NCBI GenBank assembly: GCA_964611335.1
Contig: CAZSXR010000002.1
Span: 620,001-684,000 of the forward strand
Length of the DNA stretch: 64,000 nucleotides
DNA from: BOG-1112 sp964611335
GTDB lineage: Bacteria; Bdellovibrionota_B; Oligoflexia; Oligoflexales; Bog-1112
Direction: 5' to 3'
Part shown: positions 24,234 to 32,881 of the stretch, in pieces
Position numbering within the stretch: the first letter of the stretch is position 1
How the letters are laid out: each line of letters starts with the position of its first letter
Position numbers and translations under genes: made by a program
Notes under the pieces: model-generated
The model's database searches: none
What the model saw: only the letters and a program-made list of their open reading frames with translations
What the model was told of the DNA's origin: nothing

Positions 24234-25280
24234 ATGCTCAAAAAGCTCTTGTGTTTCCTTTCCTTTCTTTCACTTTCGAACACTGCATTTTCCGCAGAAG
24301 TAAAAAAAATAAACGAAAAAACGGGAGCCATTTACATAAACGAGGGCGACACAACTGGTTTCTCAAAAGGAAACAAAGTTTGCTTGTTCGACGGTGAGAA
24401 AAAAGTTGCATGTGGAAAGATAACTAAATCTGTTCACAAAAAAGCCATTGTCAGAGTTCCCAAAAAGAAATTTGATAGAATCCATCTTGGTTTTACTGTT
24501 GCGCTTCTCAACACAGACAAGGAGAGCAACAACGCAATTACAAAAAGCACCTCTTTTAAGTCCCCTTACACAATGTCAATTGGTGTAAACGCCCACTTTT
24601 TACCTATGACTCCCGCTAGCTACAATAATCTTGATTATGTTGCACCCCTTGTAGGCAATACCTCTCTATGGGAAACGACTTCAACATCTAACAAAATTCT
24701 TATCCCTCCTGGATTTGGGGTAGAATTTGAATTAATAAATCTAAACATTGCTCTAGGATTTCGTTTTGCAATTTTTTCTGGTTCGTCTACTGCAACGCTC
24801 TTTGATGAAGCAAAAACAAACCTAACCATGACATCCGACACTAAAGCAACAGATTTAGGAGCATATTTTAATTTTATTTATTTAAGGCGTTGGGACCTAA
24901 ACTTCGGAATCGGTGTTGATTACGATTTAAGTACCGTTGTTTTTAACGGAACACAAACTGACGACAATGATGAAACCGTCAGTAACAACTTATATAACGC
25001 CACATCTGCTCTCAAGGTTATTTCTTTAAGACTTCCTTTAAGTTACAAATATGCCATTGGAAGCTTCGGCATCAACCTTGAATTCGACGCTCTCATTCCT
25101 CTCTATGTAATGGGTCCCACACAGTCTTTAGAAACACTAACAAGTCCTAATTTGCATTTACAATCTACTACAGCCTCTTCGATTGTACCCACTCAGGATG
25201 CAGACTTATCTGAATCTCTCGCTCACCAGAAACAAAGCTTTGCAGCAGATGTTGTCTTAGGTATCTTCTATCAATTCTAA
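24234..25280 (+). CDS. Probable outer-membrane beta-barrel protein
   Basis: The 348-residue protein has a clear signal peptide (LLCFLSFLSLSNTAFSA), then about 60 residues rich in Lys that look like a small beta domain (GDTTGFSKGNKVCLFDGEK). The rest consists of alternating strands with aromatic ends, and the last residue is Phe (VLGIFYQF), the usual outer-membrane insertion signal. I do not recognise the family. It has its own transcription unit, divergent from pyrG. Function unknown. Confidence 0.55.
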   Translation: MLKKLLCFLSFLSLSNTAFSAEVKKINEKTGAIYINEGDTTGFSKGNKVCLFDGEKKVACGKITKSVHKKAIVRVPKKKFDRIHLGFTVALLNTDKESNNAITKSTSFKSPYTMSIGVNAHFLPMTPASYNNLDYVAPLVGNTSLWETTSTSNKILIPPGFGVEFELINLNIALGFRFAIFSGSSTATLFDEAKTNLTMTSDTKATDLGAYFNFIYLRRWDLNFGIGVDYDLSTVVFNGTQTDDNDETVSNNLYNATSALKVISLRLPLSYKYAIGSFGINLEFDALIPLYVMGPTQSLETLTSPNLHLQSTTASSIVPTQDADLSESLAHQKQSFAADVVLGIFYQF

Positions 25281-25339
25281 TTAGACGATTTCAAGACATG
25301 AAACTCACAGACATTACCCCCACCCTTTTCACGAATGGG

Positions 25340-26428
25340 TTATTTAAAATCTTCATTCCATATAATTTCACACACATCATTTCTGAATTTTTCAATCCAA
25401 TCACTTGTTCGTGAACTTAGAATTCTGTTTGTAAGTATTACGATGTACGATTCAAGTTGAGGAAACAACCACATACCTGTACCAGTAAAACCAAGATGCC
25501 TTAAAACATGTGTTTCTTTCCTAACAAAAGAAAACTCTGCTTTTTGCCAGCCTAAAACATAATTTTTAAGTTCTGTATTTTTTAGTAGTTCAACATTGAG
25601 ATTCAAAAGATCCGTACCAAGTGGAGAGGTTATAAAAGAAACCAAATGTGTGATGAGCCCCGAGCCACTTCCAAACAATCCTGCATGTCCACAAATTCCA
25701 CCCAAAGCTGCGGCATTTTCATCATGAACCTCGCCCACCAAATTATGCCCACGGATTAAACATTTTGAAGTAGGGACAAAAAGTTCTTTGTTTTGATTCT
25801 GAGGAAAAAAAACTTCAGGACTAATAACCTTCAAGTCTTCAGTGGAAAATTTTTCAAAGAGAACGGATAAGTTTTCACGATAAAGACACTCAATCGCTAC
25901 ACCTAACAGAATATAGCCCACATCACTATAGACGCATGGATAGGACTGTTTATGAACTTGAGGATATGCCCGCAAGTAGGGAAGTAATCGATCAAAAACA
26001 AGACCTGCTCTTTGTTTGTAATTCACTGATTTTACGTTTGATTCTGGGGAAAGCCTGTTCATCCAGAAGTTCAACCAAGAGGGCAACCCCGATTTATGCT
26101 GTAACAAAGAAGCCCAAGAGATGCTCTTTGGGAGCTCTTTAAACCCCAATTGGTCAGTAACCCCCAGAGAAGCGACAAAAGAGCTTTCTAGGGGGATTTT
26201 TACGCTTTTAAGATACTTAAGAACAAGAGGGAGGGTGCAGAGAGGTTTTGTTAAACTTGCTAGATCAAAGTAAAGATTTTTTTCGTAACTTTTAAATTCG
26301 GAATATTCTTGGTTCTTCCAAGATCCCCATCCCACATAGCAATGTGAAAATCGCCCCTCATTTAAAAAGGGCAATACGATTTTGGATAGGTGATTTTCAA
26401 TTTTTTTATGGGGATTCTTGCTCCTCAT
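25340..26428 (-). CDS. Class C beta-lactamase/EstB-like serine hydrolase
   Basis: The 362-residue protein has the serine beta-lactamase/transpeptidase-like (family C) motifs: DLASLTKPLCT with the SxxK nucleophile, YSDVGYILLG (Y-S-D in place of YxN), and HLGFTGTGMWL near the end where KTG or HTG is expected. There is no signal peptide, so it is probably cytoplasmic, more likely an esterase or D-aminopeptidase than a resistance enzyme. ATG 26428 is preferred: AGG lies nearby and it overlaps gyrA by only 23 bases. A start at 26515 would overlap gyrA by 110. It probably rides on the gyrA transcript. Confidence 0.75.
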   Translation of the reverse strand: MRSKNPHKKIENHLSKIVLPFLNEGRFSHCYVGWGSWKNQEYSEFKSYEKNLYFDLASLTKPLCTLPLVLKYLKSVKIPLESSFVASLGVTDQLGFKELPKSISWASLLQHKSGLPSWLNFWMNRLSPESNVKSVNYKQRAGLVFDRLLPYLRAYPQVHKQSYPCVYSDVGYILLGVAIECLYRENLSVLFEKFSTEDLKVISPEVFFPQNQNKELFVPTSKCLIRGHNLVGEVHDENAAALGGICGHAGLFGSGSGLITHLVSFITSPLGTDLLNLNVELLKNTELKNYVLGWQKAEFSFVRKETHVLRHLGFTGTGMWLFPQLESYIVILTNRILSSRTSDWIEKFRNDVCEIIWNEDFK

Positions 26429-28862
26429 CGCCAGCCTTAACCACTTTCTCGATTCCAACGACTTTTTCGTTTTCATCAATATTGATAAGACGAACACCTT
26501 GGGTATGACGACCAATCACACCCATTTCACTTACATTGAAACGAACAAGTTTTCCTGAAGAAGTCATAATCACTATTTGATCTTCATCATTGACCTGACA
26601 AATTCCCACAACAGGTCCATTTCGTTCAGTAACCTTAATTGTAAAGATTCCTTTACCACCTCGGGTTTGAAGTCTGTATTCATCGAGACTTGAACGCTTT
26701 CCATAGCCATTTTCACAAACAGATAAGATCGAGGATTTACTTTCGGTATTTAGAACTTCGACCCCCACCGCACTATCTTCAGTACTTGAAAAGCGAACTC
26801 CCGTAACCCCACGAGATACACGCCCGACAGTTCTAACCTCATCAGCTTTAAACCGTATCGCTTTACCTAAACGTGTTGCTATTAAAATCTCGTCCTTATC
26901 TGTACCAAGTTCACAATTAACAAGAGAGTCCCCTTCATCCAATTTCAAACCGATAATTCCAGTAGATCTGACGTTCGAGTAAGCCATCAAATCTGTCTTC
27001 TTGATGTACCCATTGCGGGTGACAGAGAACACAAAAGCATCTTCTCTATATTCACCAACAGGAAGAACAGAAACAACTTGCTCATCTTTTTCAAAACCAA
27101 TCAGATTAGCAAAGTGCGTACCCCTCGATCGCAAAGCTGCTTCTGGAATTCGATAAACTTTTAAACTGAAAACTTTGCCTTTATTTGTAAAACATAAGAG
27201 GTCTTTATGATTGCTTGTGATGAAGATTTCTCGTACGAAATCTTCGTCCTTTGTGAGCATACCACTGCGACCCTTTCCCCCACGTTTTTGAGCGCTGATC
27301 TCAGTGAGTGCTGTACGTTTTACATAACCACCATGCGTCACAATCACAGCAACTTCTTCGTCTGCAATGAGACTCTCCATTGTAAACTCATCTGCAGCAG
27401 CTGAATATATCTGAGTTTTTCTTTTATCTGAAAAACGAGTCTTAACTTCACTTAATTCTTCAAGAATAATTTTGGTAACTTCATGATCATCCCCCAAAAT
27501 TCCTTTAAGCTTTTGAACTTCTTTCATCACCTCTTCAAATTCAGCAACGACCTTACCCCGCTCAAGGTTTGTAAGTCGAACGAGTTTCATATCAAGAATA
27601 GCTTTTGCTTGAATCTCACTAAGCTTATAAGATGCTATCAATTTTTCCTGTGCAACGGTCGCATCCTTTGATGATTTTATCATCTCAATGACATCATCCG
27701 CATTCTCAACAGCAACCTTTAAACCAAGAAGAACATGAGCTCGTTCCTCTGATTTTTTCAAAAGAAAGGCTGTTCTCCTCAATACGACTTCACGTCTATG
27801 CTGAACAAATTCCGAAACAAATTCTTTCAAAGTTAAAAGCTTTGGTATTCCACGCACAAGAGCGACAAGATTCATACCAAAAGAAATTTGCAGCTGTGTA
27901 AGCTTATAGAGATTATTCAAAATAACCTCTGCAGACTCACCTTTTTTTACATCGATTACGACACGAATCTCATTTTTTGCGGATTCATCTCGAATATCTG
28001 AAATGCCTTCGACTTTTTTATTTCCAACAAGCTCGGCAATTTTTTCAATCATTCGAGCTTTGTTAACCTGATACGGAATCTCTTTAATAATGATCCGTTG
28101 TCTTCCACTATTTTGAGTTTCAATTTCACTTTTTGCACGAATTAAAATGGAACCACGGCCTGTGGTATAAGCTTCCCTGATGCCGTTTAGACCATGAATT
28201 TCTCCTGCTGTTGGAAAGTCCGGACCTTTCACATACTGCATGATCTCTTCATTGCTAATAGAGTTATTATTTACATATGCTTCAACTGCGCTAATAACTT
28301 CTCCCAAATTATGAGGAGGAATATTAGTAGCCATTCCAACTGCAATACCTGATGAGCCATTTATGAGAAGCTGTGGAACTCTTGAAGGTAAAACTACAGG
28401 CTCAAGTTCCTTGTTATCGTAGTTTGGTACGAAGTTTACAGTTTCCTTCTCCATATCCATAAGCAAAAACTCACTGAGCTCTTGCATTCTAGATTCAGTG
28501 TAACGCATAGCAGCTGCACTGTCTCCATCGACCGATCCAAAGTTACCCTGACCATCAATCAGTGGATAACGTAAAGAAAAATCTTGAGCCATACGAACCA
28601 TGGCTTCATAAACGGGAGAATCCCCGTGCGGATGATACTTACCGATTACATCCCCAACAATACGCGCAGACTTTAAAAATGGTTTGTTATGAAAATTTTT
28701 CAACTTGTACATTGCAAACAAAATTCTTCGATGAACAGGTTTCAAACCATCACGAATGTCTGGCAAAGCACGAGAGACGATTACGCTCATCGCATAATCA
28801 AGAAATGATGTTTTTATCTCAGATTCTATATTGATCGGAACTATATCCGTTTTTTGATCCAT
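26406..28862 (-). CDS. gyrA: DNA gyrase subunit A
   Basis: Breakage-reunion subunit of gyrase. The 818-residue protein has catalytic Tyr121 in AAMRYTESR and the quinolone-determining helix GDSPVYEAM (Ser82 and Glu86 at the E. coli 83/87 positions). Six C-terminal beta-pinwheel repeats follow, beginning with the GyrA box QKRGGKG that separates gyrase from topoisomerase IV. It is 14 bases downstream of gyrB in the origin-proximal order dnaA-dnaN-gyrB-gyrA. Confidence 0.97.
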   Translation of the reverse strand: MDQKTDIVPINIESEIKTSFLDYAMSVIVSRALPDIRDGLKPVHRRILFAMYKLKNFHNKPFLKSARIVGDVIGKYHPHGDSPVYEAMVRMAQDFSLRYPLIDGQGNFGSVDGDSAAAMRYTESRMQELSEFLLMDMEKETVNFVPNYDNKELEPVVLPSRVPQLLINGSSGIAVGMATNIPPHNLGEVISAVEAYVNNNSISNEEIMQYVKGPDFPTAGEIHGLNGIREAYTTGRGSILIRAKSEIETQNSGRQRIIIKEIPYQVNKARMIEKIAELVGNKKVEGISDIRDESAKNEIRVVIDVKKGESAEVILNNLYKLTQLQISFGMNLVALVRGIPKLLTLKEFVSEFVQHRREVVLRRTAFLLKKSEERAHVLLGLKVAVENADDVIEMIKSSKDATVAQEKLIASYKLSEIQAKAILDMKLVRLTNLERGKVVAEFEEVMKEVQKLKGILGDDHEVTKIILEELSEVKTRFSDKRKTQIYSAAADEFTMESLIADEEVAVIVTHGGYVKRTALTEISAQKRGGKGRSGMLTKDEDFVREIFITSNHKDLLCFTNKGKVFSLKVYRIPEAALRSRGTHFANLIGFEKDEQVVSVLPVGEYREDAFVFSVTRNGYIKKTDLMAYSNVRSTGIIGLKLDEGDSLVNCELGTDKDEILIATRLGKAIRFKADEVRTVGRVSRGVTGVRFSSTEDSAVGVEVLNTESKSSILSVCENGYGKRSSLDEYRLQTRGGKGIFTIKVTERNGPVVGICQVNDEDQIVIMTSSGKLVRFNVSEMGVIGRHTQGVRLINIDENEKVVGIEKVVKAGDEEQESP

Positions 28863-28876
28863 GGGTTCCTCGAAAA

Positions 28877-31363
28877 CTAAATATCAAGATTGGAAACGTG
28901 AAGCGCGTTGGTTTGAATGAAATCTCTTCTTGGTTCGACTTCATCACCCATGAGTGTGCTAAACAATCTATCCGCTTCTATCGCATCACCAATGTCAACT
29001 TTCAAAAGGGTTCGATTGAGGGGGTTCATCGTTGTTACTTCGAGCTGGTCAGGATTCATCTCTCCTAAACCCTTATACCTCTGCACTTGAGCGCTTTTTC
29101 TTCCTTCTTCAAGTATGCATTCACGTAAACCATCAAGATTTTCTATGGTCTTTGTGTCCGTCGATAATTTTTGACCACTTGGATCTAAAATATAATACGT
29201 GAAAGGTGATTTAATCTGTTCACCAATCTGCTCACCTATTTTTTTCAATTCAAGCAATTCTCCTGAATTCAAAAAATTTGCATCGATAGTAAATTGTTGT
29301 GGGATATTATTGATGCGGGTCTTCATTTGAACAACGTGCTTACTATGTTCTTTATCAAAAACAACCTTTGCTTCGGTGTTAAAACTTCCTGAAACTCTCT
29401 CATTCACAAATTTAATAAGACTCGAAGCTAGCTCATCAGACGATTCTTTACTCTCCAAAGCACCTACATTGAGTGAATTTTCAATGAGAAATTTAATCAC
29501 CTCTCGAGGTCTTCTTCGACTTGCTAAATCTAAAATCCTGTTAAAGCGCACCAATTTTGAAAGCACTGCTTCCATAAGATTCTTGTCAATACGACGCCCA
29601 TTTGCATCAGTAATTTCCAAATGGGACATTCCAGCTTGATTTAAACACAACAGAAGCTCATTTTCGTCTTTAAGATATTTTTCAGTGTTTCCCTTTTTGT
29701 AACGATACAAGGGTGGCTGCGCAATGTACAAATATCCATGTTTTATTATCTCGGGCATTTGTCTAAAAAAGAAAGTCAATATCAACGTACGAATATGTGC
29801 ACCATCAACGTCCGCATCAGTCATCAATACGATTTTATGATATCGAATTTTTGAAATATCAAATTCTTCACGTCCAATACCTGTTCCCATTGCTTTGATA
29901 AGCAACTTAATTTCGGTAGACGTAAGCATTTTGTCGAATCGAGCTTTTTCAACGTTTAGTATCTTTCCACGTAAAGGCAAGACAGCTTGAAATCTTCTAT
30001 CTCTAGCTTGTTTTGCAGACCCACCCGCAGAGTCCCCTTCAACAAGAAACAACTCACACAATGCAGGATCTTTCTCCTGACAGTCCGCCATTTTTCCGGG
30101 TAGACCTGCAAAATCCAATGCTGTTTTTCTTCGAGTTAATTCTCGAGCTTTTTTTGCAGCTAAACGTGCTCTAGCTGCGTCTACAATCTTGTTGATGATA
30201 GTTCTAACTACATCAGGGTTCTCATTAAAAAAGTCCGTGAGTTTTTCACTCACAACTGTCTCAATCCAACTGCGAACTTCTGCGTTTCCTAGCTTCGTTT
30301 TTGTTTGACCTTGAAATTCAGGGTTTTTAATTCTTAACGCAAGAATACTCGTCAAACCTTCACGAACATCTTCACCCGTAAGAGGTGCTTTAAGAGTTTT
30401 TAAAACTCCACTTTTTTCCGCGAACTGATTCACAACCCTTGTGAGTGCACTTTTTAAAGCTGTAAGATGGGTACCACCTTCAAACGTGTTTATGTTGTTG
30501 ACGTAAGAGTGAATGTTTTCTTGATATGCATCCGTCCAGTGTAAAACGCATTCTGCAACAGATTGCAAAACACCCTCAGTTCTCTGTTCAACACTGATAT
30601 ACACAGGTTTAGGATGAAGTATATTCTTCCCTCTGTTTAGATATTCACAATACGAAATCAATCCACCATCAAAATGAAAAATTCCAGATTCATCTGTTGT
30701 CTCATCGACCAGACTGATTCGTATTCCCTTGTTAAGAAAAGCAAGTTCTCTCAAACGTTTTTGAAGAGTGTCAAAATTAAATTTTATATCTTTGAAAATC
30801 TGAAAATCGGGTTTGAAATGCGTATAAGTCCCACGCTCTTCAGTGGTTCCAATTACTTTCACATCCTCTTCGGGAATTCCCCTTTTGTAACTTTGAGAAT
30901 AAACGGAACCCTCTTTGCGAACCTCAACGCGCGTCCATTCAGAAAGAGCGTTGACCACAGAGGCGCCTACACCATGCAAACCACCAGAAAACGCAAAGGC
31001 CTTGTCGTCAAACTTCCCTCCAGCATGAAGCACGGTCATAACAACTTCTAGCGCAGATTTTCCTTCGGTTGGATGAATAGCTACAGGAATACCTCTACCG
31101 TTATCTTTCACAGAAACTGAACCATCGAGGTGAAGAATTACGTCTACTCGATTGCAAAATCCGGACATGGCCTCATCAATCGAATTGTCTACAATTTCGT
31201 AAACAAGATGATGGAGACCTTCAACAGACGTAGATCCAATGTACATCCCAGGACGTTTTCGAACTGCGTCTAGACCCTCTAGGACTTTAATATTCTCAGC
31301 TGAATATGTATCCGGCTGATTGTTTTTATTGATTTCGTTTTTTTCTAAATCGGTTCCAGTCAT
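28877..31363 (-). CDS. gyrB: DNA gyrase subunit B
   Basis: ATPase and Toprim subunit of gyrase. The 828-residue protein has the GHKL ATPase motifs (VDNSIDEA, VKDNGRGIPV, HAGGKFDDKAFAFSGGLHGVG), the Toprim domain (FLVEGDSAGGSAKQARDR and MTDADVDGAHI), and the C-terminal tail VQRYKGLGEMNPDQL. The frame also includes the insert between Toprim and tail found in Gram-negative GyrB proteins. The start is assigned by alignment (ADTYSAENIKVLEGLDAVRKRPGMYIG). Confidence 0.97.
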   Translation of the reverse strand: MTGTDLEKNEINKNNQPDTYSAENIKVLEGLDAVRKRPGMYIGSTSVEGLHHLVYEIVDNSIDEAMSGFCNRVDVILHLDGSVSVKDNGRGIPVAIHPTEGKSALEVVMTVLHAGGKFDDKAFAFSGGLHGVGASVVNALSEWTRVEVRKEGSVYSQSYKRGIPEEDVKVIGTTEERGTYTHFKPDFQIFKDIKFNFDTLQKRLRELAFLNKGIRISLVDETTDESGIFHFDGGLISYCEYLNRGKNILHPKPVYISVEQRTEGVLQSVAECVLHWTDAYQENIHSYVNNINTFEGGTHLTALKSALTRVVNQFAEKSGVLKTLKAPLTGEDVREGLTSILALRIKNPEFQGQTKTKLGNAEVRSWIETVVSEKLTDFFNENPDVVRTIINKIVDAARARLAAKKARELTRRKTALDFAGLPGKMADCQEKDPALCELFLVEGDSAGGSAKQARDRRFQAVLPLRGKILNVEKARFDKMLTSTEIKLLIKAMGTGIGREEFDISKIRYHKIVLMTDADVDGAHIRTLILTFFFRQMPEIIKHGYLYIAQPPLYRYKKGNTEKYLKDENELLLCLNQAGMSHLEITDANGRRIDKNLMEAVLSKLVRFNRILDLASRRRPREVIKFLIENSLNVGALESKESSDELASSLIKFVNERVSGSFNTEAKVVFDKEHSKHVVQMKTRINNIPQQFTIDANFLNSGELLELKKIGEQIGEQIKSPFTYYILDPSGQKLSTDTKTIENLDGLRECILEEGRKSAQVQRYKGLGEMNPDQLEVTTMNPLNRTLLKVDIGDAIEADRLFSTLMGDEVEPRRDFIQTNALHVSNLDI

Positions 31364-31427
31364 TCTTGGGCCTATTTCCTAACTCTACTCTTGATTAAAA
31401 ACATCGAAAACTTACGATAACCAAAAG

Positions 31428-32570
31428 CTATCCACCATCTTTGATGGGAACTAAAACATGCTGAGATTGACACTCCTTGGGTTCACAAACAGGAACAATC
31501 AGAACGGGACTATCGTCGTTGTTAAATCGAATATTAACGGTCTCACTTGCTGTAGAAGAAATTATATCACTTAAAAATTTCCCATTAACAGACAAAACAC
31601 CAGAGGGCCCGTCATAGTTTTCCATTCCAACCGTTTCATGCCCCTCAAAATTACCCATGTTTCGAGAAGACAAAGTTAAATTCCCTTTTTTTAGAGTCAT
31701 TTTCAAAGTTCTATTTTTATCAGAAGCAACTAGAACCCTTCGAATAACACTATGAAGATCTTCACACAAAACATTCAACGCTGATGGTTTATATTCGGGA
31801 ACAACCCCCTGATAGTTTGGGAAATTTAAAGTTGATAACAAAATATAAAGGGTGTACCCATCCACTCCAGCTACAAGCGTTTTCATATCTTCAGAGATGG
31901 AAAGAGATACCGTTTCGAATCCCTCGTTACTCATCCTCCAAAGTTCACTTAACCCTCGTTTAGAAATACAAATTCCACTCTCTTTCAAAAATTCAGTGGG
32001 AATTGATCCAGATTCCAATTCAATTTCACAATATGAAAGTCTGTACCCATCAGTACCCACGAGACGAAGTTTATTGGGGGATGTTTTATGTAGGTACGCA
32101 ACCGTACCGTAGTTTCTTGAAGATTCATGACTGACACAAAATTGTACCTGATCAATCATGTATGAAAGTTTTGTACTTGGTATCAAAACACTTCGACTTG
32201 AAAATGCAAATTCTGGTTCGTTTTGCCATTGCATATTTTCAATCAATGGTAGTTTCATCGAAAATTCTGAATTTTTACCAGCAGTCACAAGTACGTGTGT
32301 ACTCTCATCACAAGTAATCGCAATTTTACTCGGAGGTAATTCACGAACCATATCTGAAAATAATTTTGCCTGGATAAATACATGACCTTCTCGTTCGTTC
32401 TCACTAGCGCCTTCGCTGTAGATAGTCATGATACGATCTTTGAATGACAACTGAACTTTATTTTTACCAAGAGTCTTAAACCCCAATTGTGAAAAGTTCT
32501 TGTCACTAAGACCACCTTGAATTCGATTTGTCATAGCTAATAAAATTTGTTTTTCGATGACAACGCGCAT
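31428..32570 (-). CDS. dnaN: DNA polymerase III sliding clamp (beta subunit)
   Basis: Ring-shaped processivity factor. The 380-residue protein starts MRVVIEKQILLAMTNRIQ. It has three clamp domains, with GTDGYRLSYCEIEL marking domain II and the C-terminal clamp tail VPVCEP preceding the usual end. ATG 32570 has GAGG nine bases upstream; an in-frame codon at 32600 would add ten residues and run into the origin repeat. It lies immediately downstream of oriC. Confidence 0.93.
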   Translation of the reverse strand: MRVVIEKQILLAMTNRIQGGLSDKNFSQLGFKTLGKNKVQLSFKDRIMTIYSEGASENEREGHVFIQAKLFSDMVRELPPSKIAITCDESTHVLVTAGKNSEFSMKLPLIENMQWQNEPEFAFSSRSVLIPSTKLSYMIDQVQFCVSHESSRNYGTVAYLHKTSPNKLRLVGTDGYRLSYCEIELESGSIPTEFLKESGICISKRGLSELWRMSNEGFETVSLSISEDMKTLVAGVDGYTLYILLSTLNFPNYQGVVPEYKPSALNVLCEDLHSVIRRVLVASDKNRTLKMTLKKGNLTLSSRNMGNFEGHETVGMENYDGPSGVLSVNGKFLSDIISSTASETVNIRFNNDDSPVLIVPVCEPKECQSQHVLVPIKDGG

Positions 32571-32602
32571 CGCCATTTTCCTCGTTTGGGGTGTTTCCAC
32601 CT

Positions 32603-32666
32603 CCCACTACTACTACTATTATTTAATAATATAAATAAATATTAATAAAACAGTAGTAGTAGTGGG
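32603..32666. repeat. AT-rich unwinding element framed by mirrored TAG-triplet arms
   Basis: A perfect 15-bp inverted repeat (32603-32617 and 32652-32666; the right arm is four overlapping AGT/TAG triplets then GGG) encloses 33 consecutive A/T bases (32618-32650). Repeated 5'-TAG triplets next to a GC element are the known DnaA-trio signature. Here they occur on both strands, pointing into the A/T core. It is the probable DNA unwinding element. Confidence 0.65.
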
Positions 32667-32730
32667 GGCGTATAAATTTTAAGCAAATCGACCCTAACCT
32701 ATTGATATTATTACAGCACACACAGTGTAA

Positions 32731-32880
32731 CCTGTGGATAACTCTGTGGATAACCTGTGGATAACCTGTGGATAACCTGTGGATAACTTTTATCGCCGAG
32801 CTGCTGTATAATTTGTGTGCAAAGTTATCCACAGGTTATCCACAGGTTATCCACAGGTTATCCACAGGGTTATCCACAGG
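32731..32880. repeat. Ten DnaA boxes in a 60-bp inverted repeat
   Basis: Left arm: TGTGGATAA at 32733, 32745, 32756, 32767 and 32778. Right arm: TTATCCACA at 32825, 32836, 32847, 32858 and 32870. All ten match TTATCCACA exactly. Spacing is 12, 11, 11, 11 on the left and the mirror image 11, 11, 11, 12 on the right. Arms 32731-32790 and 32821-32880 are reverse complements with a single mismatch. The 30-base spacer (32791-32820) has no box. The right array ends two bases from the dnaA stop codon. Confidence 0.93.
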
Positions 32881-32881
32881 G

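Larger units (their letters stand above)
32571..32881. other. oriC: Chromosomal replication origin oriC (dnaA-dnaN intergenic)
   Basis: The 311-base gap between dnaN and dnaA contains no gene. From left to right it holds an A/T-only unwinding core flanked by mirrored TAG triplets (32603-32666), a short spacer, and ten perfect DnaA boxes in two opposing arrays (32733-32878). Position between dnaA and dnaN plus box density identify it as the origin. Nothing else, such as a tRNA or IS, is seen in it. Confidence 0.9.

Noticed and set aside
32807..32812. TATAAT in the spacer of the origin inverted repeat
   Set aside because: It faces antisense to dnaA and has no -35 hexamer at the right distance.
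32731..32880. Possible CRISPR array
   Set aside because: Repeat units are 11-12 bases, match the DnaA box exactly, have no spacers and switch orientation in the middle.
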